Origin: Cyrtodaria siliqua
Taxonomy: Eukaryota; Mollusca; Bivalvia; Adapedonta; Hiatellidae
Length of the DNA stretch: 64,000 bases
Direction: 5' to 3'
Assembly: GCA_037043455.1 (NCBI GenBank)
Contig: JAWPHD010003069.1
Location: 62,001-126,000, forward strand
The first letter of the stretch is position 1. The number at the start of each line of letters is the position of its first letter. The position numbers and the translations under genes were made by a program. The notes beneath the pieces were generated by a model that saw nothing but the letters and a program-made list of their open reading frames with translations, was not told the origin of the DNA and ran no database searches. Below are positions 1-10,847 of the stretch, in pieces.

Positions 1-74
1 TGTATATGTGCCAATTGAAAGTATAGATTTATTCAAGGTTTCTAAAATACCTATGATTGAATATGCTTAAAGTG

Positions 75-255
75 AATTTTGAGTTGGTAACTTAATTTCG
101 ATGCTCCAGTTTTGATGTTTGGCCTCGCTTGTTTAAACCGTTTAAATTGTGTCTTTACTCTATAGAGCTTGGATTCTCAAAATATGTAAGTTATATAATA
201 TACATCTTCGTCAGTAGGTTTAGAAATGGTGTAAATGTACTCTGAATTTCACATT
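75..255 (+). repeat. dispersed repeat copy in SRA1 intron
   Basis: This stretch matches the reverse complement of about 56065-56240. Both contain TTCGATGCTCCAGTTTT, then TATAGAG(C/T)TTGGATTCTC and GTCAGTAGGTTTAGAAA, with scattered substitutions and small indels. It is an old dispersed element of unknown class. The rest of 1-400 is intron with no other feature that I can see. Confidence 0.7.
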
Positions 256-400
256 TCTAGTATTAAAATGCAGTAAGATTACACATAAGGTAACATTATT
301 CTTCAATGCTTTGATTCAACTGGAGTCTTATTCTTTTTCTGTTTTGAAAAGCTTTTAACTATTCATACAGTATTACTATTACAAGCAAAAGGTGTTTCAG

Positions 401-509
401 ATGAAAGTCTGTGATGAAATCAAGAAGAAACTGGAGTTGTTCGAGGAAAGATGGAATAAAGGCTTACTCAGTGAACTTGTGAAAGTACGGATAACACATT
501 TAGCCACAG
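401..509 (+). CDS. SRA1: SRA1 (steroid receptor RNA activator protein), internal exon
   Basis: This internal exon runs from a TTTCAG acceptor (ends at 400) to a GTATAG donor (starts at 510), in phase 0 with one leftover base (G). It encodes KVCDEIKKKLELFEERWNKG and ends in VKVRITHLAT. This aligns to the start of the SRA1 helical domain (in human SRA1, a VCDDISRRLALLQEQW-like stretch). SRA1 is both a non-coding co-activator RNA of nuclear receptors and a small helical-bundle protein. The leftover G joins CA of exon 6752 to give Ala, so the phases match. Upstream SRA1 exons lie outside the window. The ATG at 401 is internal to the exon and is probably not the start codon. Confidence 0.9.
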
Positions 510-704
510 GTATAGTATACTAATGAAAATACAGTGTCTAATGTTAAAGGCCGAGCACTACCAAGATCATTTCAGGCGTAGACATTTCTAAGTAAAAAGT
601 GTTTATTATACCCATTGCCAACAAAGTTGAAGGTGGGGTATACTTGTTTGAGCTTGTCCGTCCTCCCGGTGTCCGTCTGTAGACCAACATTTTAAGGACC
701 TGGA

Positions 705-1612
705 TTGTTTTTAGCTCGACTGATCAGAGATCAGCAGAGCTTATGCCGTGTTGCGGCGTCCGGCGTCCGTCTGTCCGTCCGTAAACTTTTATTTGTAGCG
801 ACTACTCCTCTGAAACTACTGGATGGATATTCATGAAACTTTACAGAAATGTTGCCCTTGAAGTCTAGTTGATCCTAGCAAAAATTCATGTTGATGTGAA
901 ATCCAAAATGGCCACCAAAGCTAAAAATAGATTTTTAAAATACAAGTTTGTAGCGACTACTTCTTGAAAACTGTAAGTGATATTGATATGGGACTTTTTC
1001 TAAAATGATCAGCATGACATGATGTTGGTCCTGGTCGAAAATCGTTTTGATTAGACGTTAAACATGGCTGCCAGCCGCCATCTTTGTTTACATAGTTATA
1101 TAATGAAAACTTGTAGCGACTACTCCTTTGAAACTACTTGGCGGATTTTCATGAAACTTTACAGGAATGTTGCTCTTAATGTCTTATTGATCCTAGCAAA
1201 ATTTCAGGTCGGCCGGAAATTCAAGATGGCCGCCACAGCTAAAAATAGATTTTCAAAATACAAGTTTGTAGCGACTGCTTCTTGAAAACTATAAGTGATA
1301 TTGATATGGGACTTTTTTTAAAATGATCAGCATGACATGATGTTGGTCCTTGTCAAAAATCTAGCGGCCATCTTTGTTTACATAGAGTTATATAATGAAA
1401 ACTTGTAGCGACTACTCCTCTGAAACTACTTGACAGATTTTCATGAAACTTCACAGGAATCTCTTGATGTCTAATTGATCCTAGCAAAATTTCAGGTCGG
1501 CCGGAAATTCAAGATGGCTGCCACGGCTAAAAATAAATTTTCAAAAAAAAGTTTGTAGCGACTACTTCCTGAAATCAAAATCAATCAGTAGAGCTTCAAG
1601 GTCATTGGCCTC
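705..1612 (-). repeat. 'GTAGTCGCTACAA' dispersed element, minus-strand copy
   Basis: This is the reverse-orientation copy of the elements at 36488-37762, 38150-38830 and 39445-40905. It has internal repeats of about 310 bp, each with GTAGCGACTACTCC, TTTCATGAAACTT, AAGATGGC(C/T)GCCA and TTTGTTTACATAG. One end carries a hairpin built from AGCTC...GATCAGAGATCAGCAGAGCT followed by CCGTCTGTCCGTCCG, and the other carries AGAGCTTCAAGGTCATTGGCC. No coding capacity is seen, so it is probably a non-autonomous DNA element. The class is not recognised. Confidence 0.7.
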
Positions 1613-2742
1613 TTGTTATATTTGCCATGCTGATCAATCAGATGTGAAGATGTCAGCAAAGAAAAAGATTTTTGATTCAATCCGTTTTACACGAGTTATG
1701 GCCCTTTGTTTTTTTAATCTATATATATTATATATATTAGGCGCCAACATCTTGTGTTTTAACTCCTCATACATATTAAGGTGGATTGTTGTACATGCTA
1801 ATTAAGTATGATTAGGGTTCTGAAAATATTTAGAAAATCCATTTGCCCAAGTGTCACTTGCCCCACATTTAAGAATGCCTGCCCCAAAATTTGGAGTTGT
1901 ACCATTATTTGTGTGATGTGTGTTAAACAGGAAGGACAGCCACATAATTGGACCGTTATAATTAGTTGGAAAAGAAAGGGAGAATGCATTTTATTGTATT
2001 AGTTTAATAATACATTGTATTTATTCCCCCGCCCCTCCATCCACCACCACTCTGGCACACACACAGACACCACCACCACCTATTATGTGATGAGCACCTA
2101 AAATAGAACAAGTAAAAAAAAAACATTATAAGAAATAATTACTTGGACACAAATATCTTTAACGTTCCTAAGCCTTTGTATTTGAACTAATGGGAACTAG
2201 ATGACAGCAAGAGGCATGCACAGGGTTTTCTCTAGGACTTGTTTAATAAGTAGTAGCAGTTAGCTTATTTATCAAAAGCGAAAGTTCCCAACTTGAGGAC
2301 AAGTCGTGGTTCTTTTTGTAATCGCGAAAACCCATGACAACCGCATATCGCAAAGTTTTGCAACTTATCTGTGCAGTATACACTTCCACATACATTTAAT
2401 TACAGACTACGTCGATGAAATACACTAAATTCCTCATAAAATCGCATTAATAAACGACTGCTTCGAGTGAAAAAAAACAACATTTTCGGTACGATAAAGA
2501 TATTCGGCAAGTTTATCTAAACAAAAACATCACGCCACGTGGGTATGTTAATCATTATTTTGACATATTAAATTTACAAATTAAGAAATATTTTTCTATA
2601 TTTGATTGGTGAAAGGTCCAATTGACGCTCAGAGATAACTTTGAAAAGCTGTCAGAGATTGCTTTGAAAAGTTTCTGCAAGAAGAAGCTATGTTTATCGT
2701 TGGAAGGTATATTATATAGGGGCCAAAATCTTGTGAGTTTAA
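1613..2742. other. SRA1 intron, mostly unremarkable
   Basis: A degenerate repeat (about 1620-1800: GATGTGAAGATGT, GATTTTTGATTC, ACTCCTCATACAT, TTAAGGTGGATTGTT) recurs at about 2690-2750 and 3552-3800, interrupted there by the hAT element. A purine/pyrimidine-biased CCACC tract lies near 2040-2085. I see no gene. Confidence 0.5.
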
Positions 2743-3559
2743 CTCCTCATCAGGGCTTCTAAAATTGCCGGTTTGTCGGTCCCCAGACCGAATTCTGTTT
2801 CTCCGGACCGATTATCTTTTCAAAATCTCTGTTAAAATCGGTCCCAGATATTTTATCTATCGGTCGTTAAAAAATCAACAATTACCTTATACACTCTTGA
2901 AATATGCCTTGCGGCAATATTCTTTGATCCATAACACGATTGTTTGTCACTCGCTGTGCGAAAGTAGGTCAATTTGGTCAATTTGGACTAAACCATTACC
3001 GATAGTAGGGAGTTTTCCGGAAGAGTCTATAGCCATGTAGCACGCCTTTGATGTGTGATCAGTGAAAGTATATCACGCGTTCTGTCGGTTCACTGAAGCG
3101 AGTGTTACCGTCTGTGATTTCTTTGATATACCGTTAGTCGTAAGGTGTTAGCCTGTTTGCTTGTGTCGGTTTGTTTTTTAAGTGGCCAAAGCTGGGACTG
3201 AAATTTGTTTGCGTCATTAAAATACCGAGATGTGTTAATTGTTTGTTTGATTTTTTTTTACAATAACTTTAAGTATAATATTAAGGAAAGTGATCAAACC
3301 TGACACCGTTTTTTTTTAAGTCGGACCGGAATTGTTTGCGTTAGTCGTAACATTTGGTATTAATTAAGCTAATTGATGAAAAACGATATTACTCAAATTC
3401 TCTATATCAATGACTGAACAGAAAAAATTCATGGTGCATCTGACATGGTGGGTGGGGTACGGCGATTTTAGTGATTTTTTCAAAATAAGCGCGATTCTTA
3501 CGGCAGTTAAAAACCTGGACCGATTTGCATTTTAAAATTTTAGAAGCCCTGCTCCTCAT
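2743..3559. mobile_element. non-autonomous hAT-type transposon with 8 bp TSD
   Basis: Element 2751-3551 (801 bp) begins CAGGGCTTCTAAAATT and ends with the exact reverse complement AATTTTAGAAGCCCTG. It is flanked by a perfect 8 bp target duplication CTCCTCAT (2743-2750 and 3552-3559). The 8 bp TSD and CAGGG termini are hallmarks of the hAT superfamily. It interrupts a dispersed repeat (ACTCCTCATACATnTTnAGGTGG) that is intact elsewhere, which confirms the insertion point. No transposase ORF is visible, so it is an internally deleted or MITE-like copy. Confidence 0.88.
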
Positions 3560-3826
3560 ACATTTTTAGGTGGATTATTTTAATAGTGTACATGCTGATT
3601 AAAATATTTTTTATTTGATAATTTTTACCGGAGTTATGGCCATTTGATTTTCTTAATATATTATATAGGGAAATCTCGTGTGTCTTACTCCTCATTCATT
3701 ATTAGGTGGATTGTTTTAATAGTTAGTATGCTTATTTACTATGATGTGAATATGTTAGTGAAGAAACAGATTTTTGATTTGATTATTTTAGCCAGTGGGA
3801 AACCTTTACTACCAACTCTTTGTTTT

Positions 3827-4330
3827 AGCTCGACTATTAGAAGAATAGTGAGAGCTATCCTACTCACCATGGCGTCGGCGTCCCCAGCTTCACCTTAAAG
3901 TTTTTGTGCAATAGATTTATAACTTCAATACTACTGAAGCTATTGCATTAAAACTTTATACTAACGTTTCCCATCAAATTCTGCACCTTATCCAACAATC
4001 CCCATAACTCTTCCTTTCATTTTGACAAAAATATGGCCCTTTGATTGTCTTGTCTTTACCTTAAAAGTTTTTGTGCAATAGATTTATAACTTCAAAACTA
4101 CTGAAGTTATTGCATTTAAATTTTAAACTAATGTTTCACATCAAATTCTGAACCTTATCAAACAATCTCCATAACTCTTCCATTCATTTTGACGAAATTA
4201 TGGCCCCTGAATTGGTAAAAAATGTCATATTTACATAGAAGTATATAGGGAAAACACTTCAAAATCTTGTTTTTCCGAAACAAAAACGGCTGCAGCTTAG
4301 ATATTTTGTATGTAACATCGTCTAGTTATC
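3827..4330. repeat. AGCTCGACT-type element with a 164 bp internal duplication
   Basis: It starts with TTTTAGCTCGACTATTAGAAG, the end sequence also seen at 5392. Inside, a block of about 155 bp (CTTnACCTTAAAGTTTTTGTGCAATAG...) occurs twice in tandem, at about 3893-4045 and 4056-4210. No coding sequence is seen. Confidence 0.55.
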
Positions 4331-4334
4331 CTCT

Positions 4335-5375
4335 ACCAAGTTTGCTCAAATGGTGACCCTGGGTTCAGAATTGGACCCGCCCCGGGGGTCACAAGAGGTG
4401 AAACATGAGTGTGTGGGTGGCCCCCCTGAGTCATAACTTACTAACCGTTGAGATCCCCACCCTATAACCACATATACACTTACTGGACATGAACAGACAG
4501 ATACAACCATCCAACCAGCATAGACACCGAGTTGCTTCCCCACCCCTGGGGACATAGCCCCTCGGTCATGACTTGGAAAACCATTGAGATCCCCACCCTA
4601 TATAAACATTTACTGGGCATGAACAGACAGATATAACCACCCAACCAGCATAGACCCCTGTCTCCTTCCCGACCCCTGGGGACATAGCCCCTCAGGCATA
4701 ACTTGTAAACCATTGAGATCCCCACCCTATAACCATATATACACTTAATGGGCTTGAACAGACGGATACAACCATCCAACCAGCATAGACCCCGGACTCC
4801 TTCACCAACCTTGGTTACATAGCCCCTGGGTCATAACTTGTAAACCGTTGAGATCCCCACCCTTTAACCTTTATAAACTTACTGGGCATGAACAGATGGA
4901 TATAACCACCCAAACAGCATAGACCCCGTGCCCTTTCCCCACCCCTGGGGACATAGCCCTTTGGTCATAACTTGAAAACCATTGAGATCCCCACCCTATA
5001 TCCATATATACACTTACTGGGCATGAACGGACAGATACAACCACTCAACCAGCATAGACCTCAATCTCCTTCCTCAACCCTGGGGACATAGCCTATGGGT
5101 CATAGTTTGGAAACCGTTAAGATCCTATAAGTATATATACACTTACTGGGCATGAACAGACGGATACTACCATCCAACAGCATAGACCCTGGACTCCTTC
5201 CTCACCCCTGGTGACATAGCCCCTGGGTCAAAACTTGTAAACCGTTGAGATCCCTACCCTATAAGCATTTATACACTTACTGGGCATTAACAGATGGATA
5301 CAACCATCCAACCAGTGTAGATAGACCCTAGGCTTTTTCCCCACCTTTGTGGACCTAGCTCCTGGGTCAAACTTT
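4335..5375. repeat. tandem array, about 133 bp unit, 7-8 copies
   Basis: The marker GTTGAGATCCCCACCCT recurs near 4448, 4582, 4711, 4847, 4979, 5116 (degenerate) and 5245, spacing 129-137 bp. Each unit also holds ACTGGGCATGAACAGAC, CAACCAGCATAGACC and CCTGGGGACATAGCCC. The array lies in the SRA1 intron. The minus-strand ORFs across it are repeat artefacts. Confidence 0.85.
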
Positions 5376-5391
5376 ACAAATATATTGATAT

Positions 5392-5905
5392 TTTTAGCTC
5401 GACTGTTTGAAGGATCTTATGGGATCTGTAGGTCAAAGTTTATGGTCACAAATTGCATTTATGTGTTGATAGGCTCTTAGCATGAGGTTAATGTTTACCT
5501 ACGCATTTCTTAACATGTAAATAACTTCAACATTTTTTATCCAATCATCATCACACTTACATGCTTTATTATAAATGGGACAATGATCATACCTATTGAG
5601 TTCAAGATCATTGGATGAAAGGTCAAGGTCACAAAGGGATCAAAGGTCAAATGCATATACTTTTAACATATTTACTTCAAATTTTCAACTTATAAAATTT
5701 CCATTATGTATCCTTTGAAAGGGTTATTATGAAATTACCTCCGTGTCATCACAGAAAAATTGTGGCCTTTGATTTAATGAAAATTCCAATGTTTTCCACA
5801 TCCAGCTTGCCCCTTTGTTTTCCCTGATGGTATGCCAGATGTATCATTTCTTGTTCTCTGAAAATTCGAAATAGTCGAGCTACGCTGTCCTCTGACAGCT
5901 CTTGT
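5392..5905. mobile_element. non-autonomous element with TAGCTCGACT inverted ends
   Basis: The left end TTTTTAGCTCGACTGTTTG is mirrored on the right by AATAGTCGAGCTA, followed by a hairpin CTGTCCTCTGACAG and CTCTTGTTAT. The same end motif occurs at 3827, 36090 and 36345. The interior carries GGTCAAGGTCACAAA phrases typical of this repeat class and no ORF. The superfamily is not determined. Confidence 0.55.
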
Positions 5906-6089
5906 TATATATTGGTGCAATAAAGTGCAGGGGTCAAGGGGCAGATGCAGGGGTTATATTTGTCTGCCTTTTGCGACAGTTCTAGTTATTGTAAGTAATG
6001 GTGACCCAGTAATTAATAACCTTATATGTATGGTCTGATACAAAAAAATGTGATCTACCTTTACCTTGTCTATACCTTTATGCAGTTCA

Positions 6090-6260
6090 GCAGTTTGAAG
6101 GGTTGCATGTAGGATGTTGTAGTGGTAAGAGTGCTAGTCTAGCAACCAAAACGTTGCAGGTTTGAGAAGCAGTGAAGGAACATGGAACTTGTGAACCTGA
6201 GAAACTCCCACATCTACATGTATAGGCACATTTTGTTAATGAGACCGTTAGAACATGATG
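6090..6260 (+). mobile_element. degenerate tRNA-derived SINE remnant
   Basis: GTAGTGGTAAGAGTGC resembles a pol III A box and CAGGTTTGAGA, about 30 bp further on, a B box. The copy is old, without clear TSDs, and could be coincidental. Confidence 0.35.
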
Positions 6261-6751
6261 TCGTGGCGTTGTCTGTTTTACCTGACAATTGATTGTGGCT
6301 AATAAATAAAAAAAAGTGTAAGATCTACAACAATGAAACTTTGTACACATGTTCAGCATTATCCAATAAATATGTCTGATAAAGGCCCATAACTCTGGTT
6401 CATATATTTTTTATTATTTTCCTTTAAAAAAAGGTTATCCTGGAACTTAACCTTGCTGTTTACATGTGATTGTGGCTGATACCTTTTAAAACATTAGGTC
6501 TACTACAGTGTAGTGACGGGCGCAAGGCGAGGCTCTTGTTACACTTGTGAGATGGGTGTTCTCCTTACATGAGATAACTTTCGTACATGAGAAGTCATAA
6601 TGTCACGATGTCACCATTTTCTGACATCAGATCAAATGCAGTCATTGAAGGTACTTACTGTTTATACTGCAACATAATGGGAGAAAATAACCAATTTGTG
6701 TGTACATTTATACAACTTCATCCTTTTGTAAACATGCATGTATACTTGCAG

Positions 6752-6822
6752 CACTGTTAAATGAGGAGACAGACAAAGCCGCCCATCTACACCTGGCCTT
6801 GATGGTGGACCATATTGCAGAG
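6752..6822 (+). CDS. SRA1: SRA1, penultimate exon
   Basis: The acceptor is ACTTGCAG (ends 6751) and the donor GTACTTGT (starts 6823). The 71 nt exon reads CA plus 23 codons: LLNEETDKAAHLHLALMVDH then IAE. With the G from exon 401-509 it starts with Ala, and it ends in phase 0, matching the next exon. LMVDHxxEVSQWMxGVKRL across the next junction is the most conserved SRA1 motif. The exon was too short to appear as an ORF and is called from splice sites, phase and homology. Its last 22 bases and the donor are the start of a tandem array (6801-7514). Confidence 0.92.
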
Positions 6823-7514
6823 GTACTTGTATTTACTGTATATGTCATAACCCGATGGTGGACCATATTGCAGAGGTACTTGTATTTACTGTATATGTCA
6901 TAACCCGAAGGTGGACCATATTGCAGAGGTACTTGTATTTACTGTATATGTCATAACCCGATGGTGGACCATATTGCAGAGGTACTTGTATTTACTGTAT
7001 ATGTCATAACCCGAAGGTGGACAATATTGCAGAGGTACTTGTATTTACTGTATATGTCATAACCCGATGGTGGACCATATTACAGAGGTGCTTGTATTCA
7101 CTGTATATGTCATAACCCGAAGGTGGACCATATTGCAGAGGTACTTGTATTTACTGTATTTGTCGTAACCTGAAGGTGGACCATATTGCAGAGGTACTTG
7201 TATTTACTGTATATGTCATAACCCGATGGTGGACCATATTGCAGGGTACTTGTATTTACTGTATATGTCATAACCCGAAGGGTTGTATATGTCATAACCT
7301 GATGGTGGACCATATTGCAGAGGTACTTGTATTCACTGTATATGTCATAACCCGAAGGTGGACCATATTGCAGGGGTACTTGTATTTACTGTATATGTCA
7401 TAACCCGAAGGTGGACCACATTGCAGGGGTACTTGTATTTACTGTATATGTCATAACCCGAAGGTGGACCACATTGCAGAGGTACTTGTATTCATACCCC
7501 GAAGGTGGACCATA
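6801..7514 (+). repeat. 53 bp minisatellite built from the SRA1 exon 2 donor site
   Basis: About 13 copies of a unit starting GATGGTGGACCATATTGC, then AGAG, then GTACTTGTATTTACTG and TATGTCATAACCC. The first copy is the true end of the exon: exon bases 6801-6822 followed by the natural donor. Every unit therefore contains 22 exon bases plus a GTACTTGT donor. The array is interrupted by the 7515-9935 insertion and its last fragment is 9936-9975. Confidence 0.95.
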
Positions 7515-9935
7515 GGGGGCACTCCACAGTTTAATGTACATTTCTCAATCTTCAAACCCATGACAAGCTCTTAGCCTGAATCCTTGAGCAAAAATAAATC
7601 ACATCATCATTGTGTCATACATTTCTGAGAAGACAATAAAATTACCCATGTTTCCATACCAAATAAAAGTATCAAAAAGCATTTTCTGTACAACTTTAGT
7701 CTCATTTCTTTAAGATTACCCCACCCCTTAAAACATGCTAAAAATGCAATTTTAGCAATATTTCAAATGTCAATAAATGAAAATAAAAAAAATTCCTACA
7801 CATATCAGGGTCATGTCATCACTCATAATGCTCTTGCATATCAGGAAATGCTAAATTTTACATACCAAGTCCGGCATTTTAAAAAGTTATTCCACGCTGA
7901 TCTCTTCGTCAGTGAAAATCAACCATTTTAACTACTTTTAGGAAGTTTTTGATTGGTTCACATTTTTCTATTTATAGCCTCCAAAAAACCCAAAGAATGC
8001 ATATTCCAATACACCAAAATAAACTTAGAAGTAATCAAAACTGAAAAAAACATCAAACATGTGCTTCATAATTATTATAAAGACCATCCATGGACCTAAA
8101 AGATGCTTAGTTGATTTCTTTCTGATTTACACCATGGACATTCATGCGAAACTGAGGACTGCCCCCTTAAGGGAAAGTTGTCCGTTAAAAAAAAATTGAA
8201 ACGCCCCTTTTTCCATTTCGCGAATTTATTCCGGACGTCTTGACATACGTTTTATTGCGACTGTCCAAAAATTGGCCTAACAGCACCTTTTTAAGATAAC
8301 ACTGAAATAGCCTTTTTAACAGCTTTTTTGCAAACTTTTTTCTTTCGGTCTTTTTTTTTTCCATAGCATGAAAAAGGTCTGAAATTTGCAATCAGAAGTC
8401 ATTTCCTCTCTAAAAAGTTGCCTCCTATAACCCGATTTATATAAAGCCGCTATCTTGTGCGATTTATTTTTATTTTAACGCGACACGACATAATGACGTC
8501 ATGTGACATGACGTCACCCCACATGCTATTCTATGTTTAACGTCATTTTACTATGACATCAAAATACCATAGCAACCAGTACTTAAATGGGACATTACCA
8601 TTAGCAAAGTGTACATATATTGAAACAGTGTTATGGCAAACCCAAGAATTACACAAATGGTTAGTTTTTAAATGGCAAAAAGCCCACCTCAAACTTAGAA
8701 AATCCTACTAAAATTGCATATACCAACCGCAAGACACATGGGATCTTGAGATATCGCAAGTTAGATATCTCACGATAAGTTGCAATACATCTTGAGAAAT
8801 TGTAAGATATATCTCTATTTATTTTGTGATATCAATGACTCAAGACACATTGAGATATCTCAAGATAATTATCTCAAAATAACTTAAGATATCTCAAGAC
8901 AGTTATCTCAAGATAACTTGAGATATATTGAGATATCTTGAGATTAATTGAGATATCTCAATACAAATATCTCAATATAAATTGAGATATCTCAAGATAA
9001 AATGTGATATCTCAACATGGAGTATCTCAAGATAAATAAGACATATATCGAGATAAATAAGGATACGGTGCATCGCGGAGTATTACAATATACATATTTT
9101 ACCGAGTTGTTCATAATCTGGGTTTCGTAGCAATGCGGGTTGGCCTTATCGACAAATTACATTCTAACCGAAGTAGTTCTCTTCGCAAACAAACCGAATG
9201 GTAACAAACTTTGAAAATATGTTGAAATACAGACAAAAAATCCTTCATTTGACTGTTTTAGTAAAAAAAGGTTTGACCCTTAAGGGGGCACTCCAGAGTT
9301 TAATGTACATTTCTCAATCTTCAAACCCATGACAAGCTCTTAGCCTGAATCCTTGAGCAAAAATAAATCACATCATCATTGTGTCATACATTTCTGAGAA
9401 GACAATAAAATTACCCATGTTTCCATACCAAATAAAAGTATCAAAAAGCATTTTCTGTACAACTTTAGTCTCATTTCTTTAAGATTACCCCACCCCTTAA
9501 AACATGCTAAAAATGCAATTTTAGCAATATTTCAAATGTCAATAAATGAAAATAAAAAAAAATCCTACACATATCAGGGTCATGTCATCACTCATAATGC
9601 TCTTGCATATCAGGAAATGCTAAATTTTACATACCAAGTCCGGCATTTTAAAAAGTTATTCCACGCTGATCTCTTCGTCAGTGAAAATCAACCATTTTAA
9701 CTACTTTTAGGAAGTTTTTGATTGGTTCACATTTTTCTATTTATAGCCTCCAAAAAACCCAAAGAATGCATATTCCAATACACCAAAATAAACTTAGAAG
9801 TAATCAAAACTGAAAAAAACATCAAACATGTGCTTCATAATTATTATAAAGACCATCCATGGACCTAAAAGATGCTTAGTTGATTTCTTTCTGATTTACA
9901 CCATGGACATTCATGCGAAACTGAGGACTGCCCCC
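7515..9935. mobile_element. composite transposon with two 652 bp terminal modules, 3 bp TSD
   Basis: Two modules, 7515-8166 and 9284-9935, are each 652 bp and by eye differ at only about two positions. Each has inverted ends GGGGGCA(C/G)TCC(A/T)CAGTTT. Between them is an 1109 bp core (8171-9279) flanked by TTAA (8167-8170, 9280-9283). The insertion splits the 53 bp array between GGACCATA and ATATTGCAG, so the target duplication is exactly ATA. LTR-like layout with non-TG/CA ends, or two MITE copies bracketing a TTAA-targeting element, are the two readings. No ORF of interest lies inside. Near-identity of the modules implies a recent event. Confidence 0.85.
8730..9065. repeat. palindromic GATATCTC-rich tract
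   Basis: Some 20 degenerate copies of TTGAGATATCTCAA and TATCTCAAGATAA occur in both orientations. The motif is its own reverse complement (GAGATATCTC), so the tract can form many hairpins or a long cruciform. It lies in the core of the composite transposon. Confidence 0.8.
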
Positions 9936-10069
9936 ATATTGCAGGGGTACTTGTATTTACTGTATATGTCATAATCCTTCTTGCTTCTTGTTTAAAATAC
10001 ACTCCTTAAAATTGAATTGGTCTAATAATGGTAAGTCTTGAAATTTTCATTAATATTTTATAATTCTAG

Positions 10070-10429
10070 GTGAGCCAATGGATGATGGGAGTAAAGCGTC
10101 TGTTGCAGCAACAGCAGTTGTCAAATAAGGAGAAAGAACTCATATCTCAAAATAGGCAGCAAAAAGGTTGTGAAAATGAGACTGGTACGTCATCTGGAGG
10201 ATCCAGCCCCGAAGAAGAAGTCACTCTAGAAGAATCCATAACGCCATCTGGTATGTCAGATCCCGAAGAAGGGGAAGTCACTCAAGAAGGATCTCAGGAA
10301 GCAGAAGATACTATGCAACAGTCTGGTGATGACAGAAGCAGTGATAAAGTAACATGTAATTCCCAAGATAATATGGTTGATGATACAACTGAAAATGTGC
10401 TGGGTGACATGATAAATGCAAACAGTTGA
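10070..10429 (+). CDS. SRA1: SRA1, last coding exon
   Basis: The acceptor is ATAATTCTAG (ends 10069). The exon opens GTG AGC CAA in phase 0 and reads VSQWMMGVKRLLQQQQLSNK, then KEKELISQNRQQKG, and ends at TGA 10427-10429. VSQWMxGVKRL is the SRA1 signature (human has an almost identical stretch at the end of the helical bundle). The 119 residues include an acidic Ser/Glu-rich tail of about 85 residues (SSPEEEVTLEESITPSG, then DPEEGEVTQEGSQEAED) that is much longer than the short tail of vertebrate SRA1 and looks disordered. The GTG is an internal codon, not a start. Confidence 0.93.
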   Translation: MSQWMMGVKRLLQQQQLSNKEKELISQNRQQKGCENETGTSSGGSSPEEEVTLEESITPSGMSDPEEGEVTQEGSQEAEDTMQQSGDDRSSDKVTCNSQDNMVDDTTENVLGDMINANS

Positions 10430-10847
10430 ACAACAATCGGAAAAAAATATGAGAGAAATTGAGGATTAGAATTGAAAACTGGTATGTTTGAGATAAAAAA
10501 ACACAATTTATGACTGGACACTACATGGTTGTGAGTAGACCTCATAGTCTTAAAACGATAGATAAAAAGTCCAACTAAAAATATTTTGATATTAACATAA
10601 AATTTATATTTTATTTGAAATATTAATATAAGTCACATGCTAGAAATAATCTAGTGTTGACATTTTAAACAGTACTTGTATGTAGAATAATCAAACTATG
10701 ATCAATGGTTGATATGTGCAGCTCATAATAATGGTTCTGAAAAGATCCGCCCGCCTCTATTTTATTTTAGAGTTGATTGTGAGACAACGTGCTGTTGTTA
10801 CAGGTGTAAATACTAGATGTAACTTTGAGTGGGTCAAATCTCTAAGG
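10430..10847. other. SRA1 3' flank
   Basis: This is AT-rich sequence expected to hold the SRA1 3' UTR. I see no unambiguous AATAAA signal and no other gene. Confidence 0.4.
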
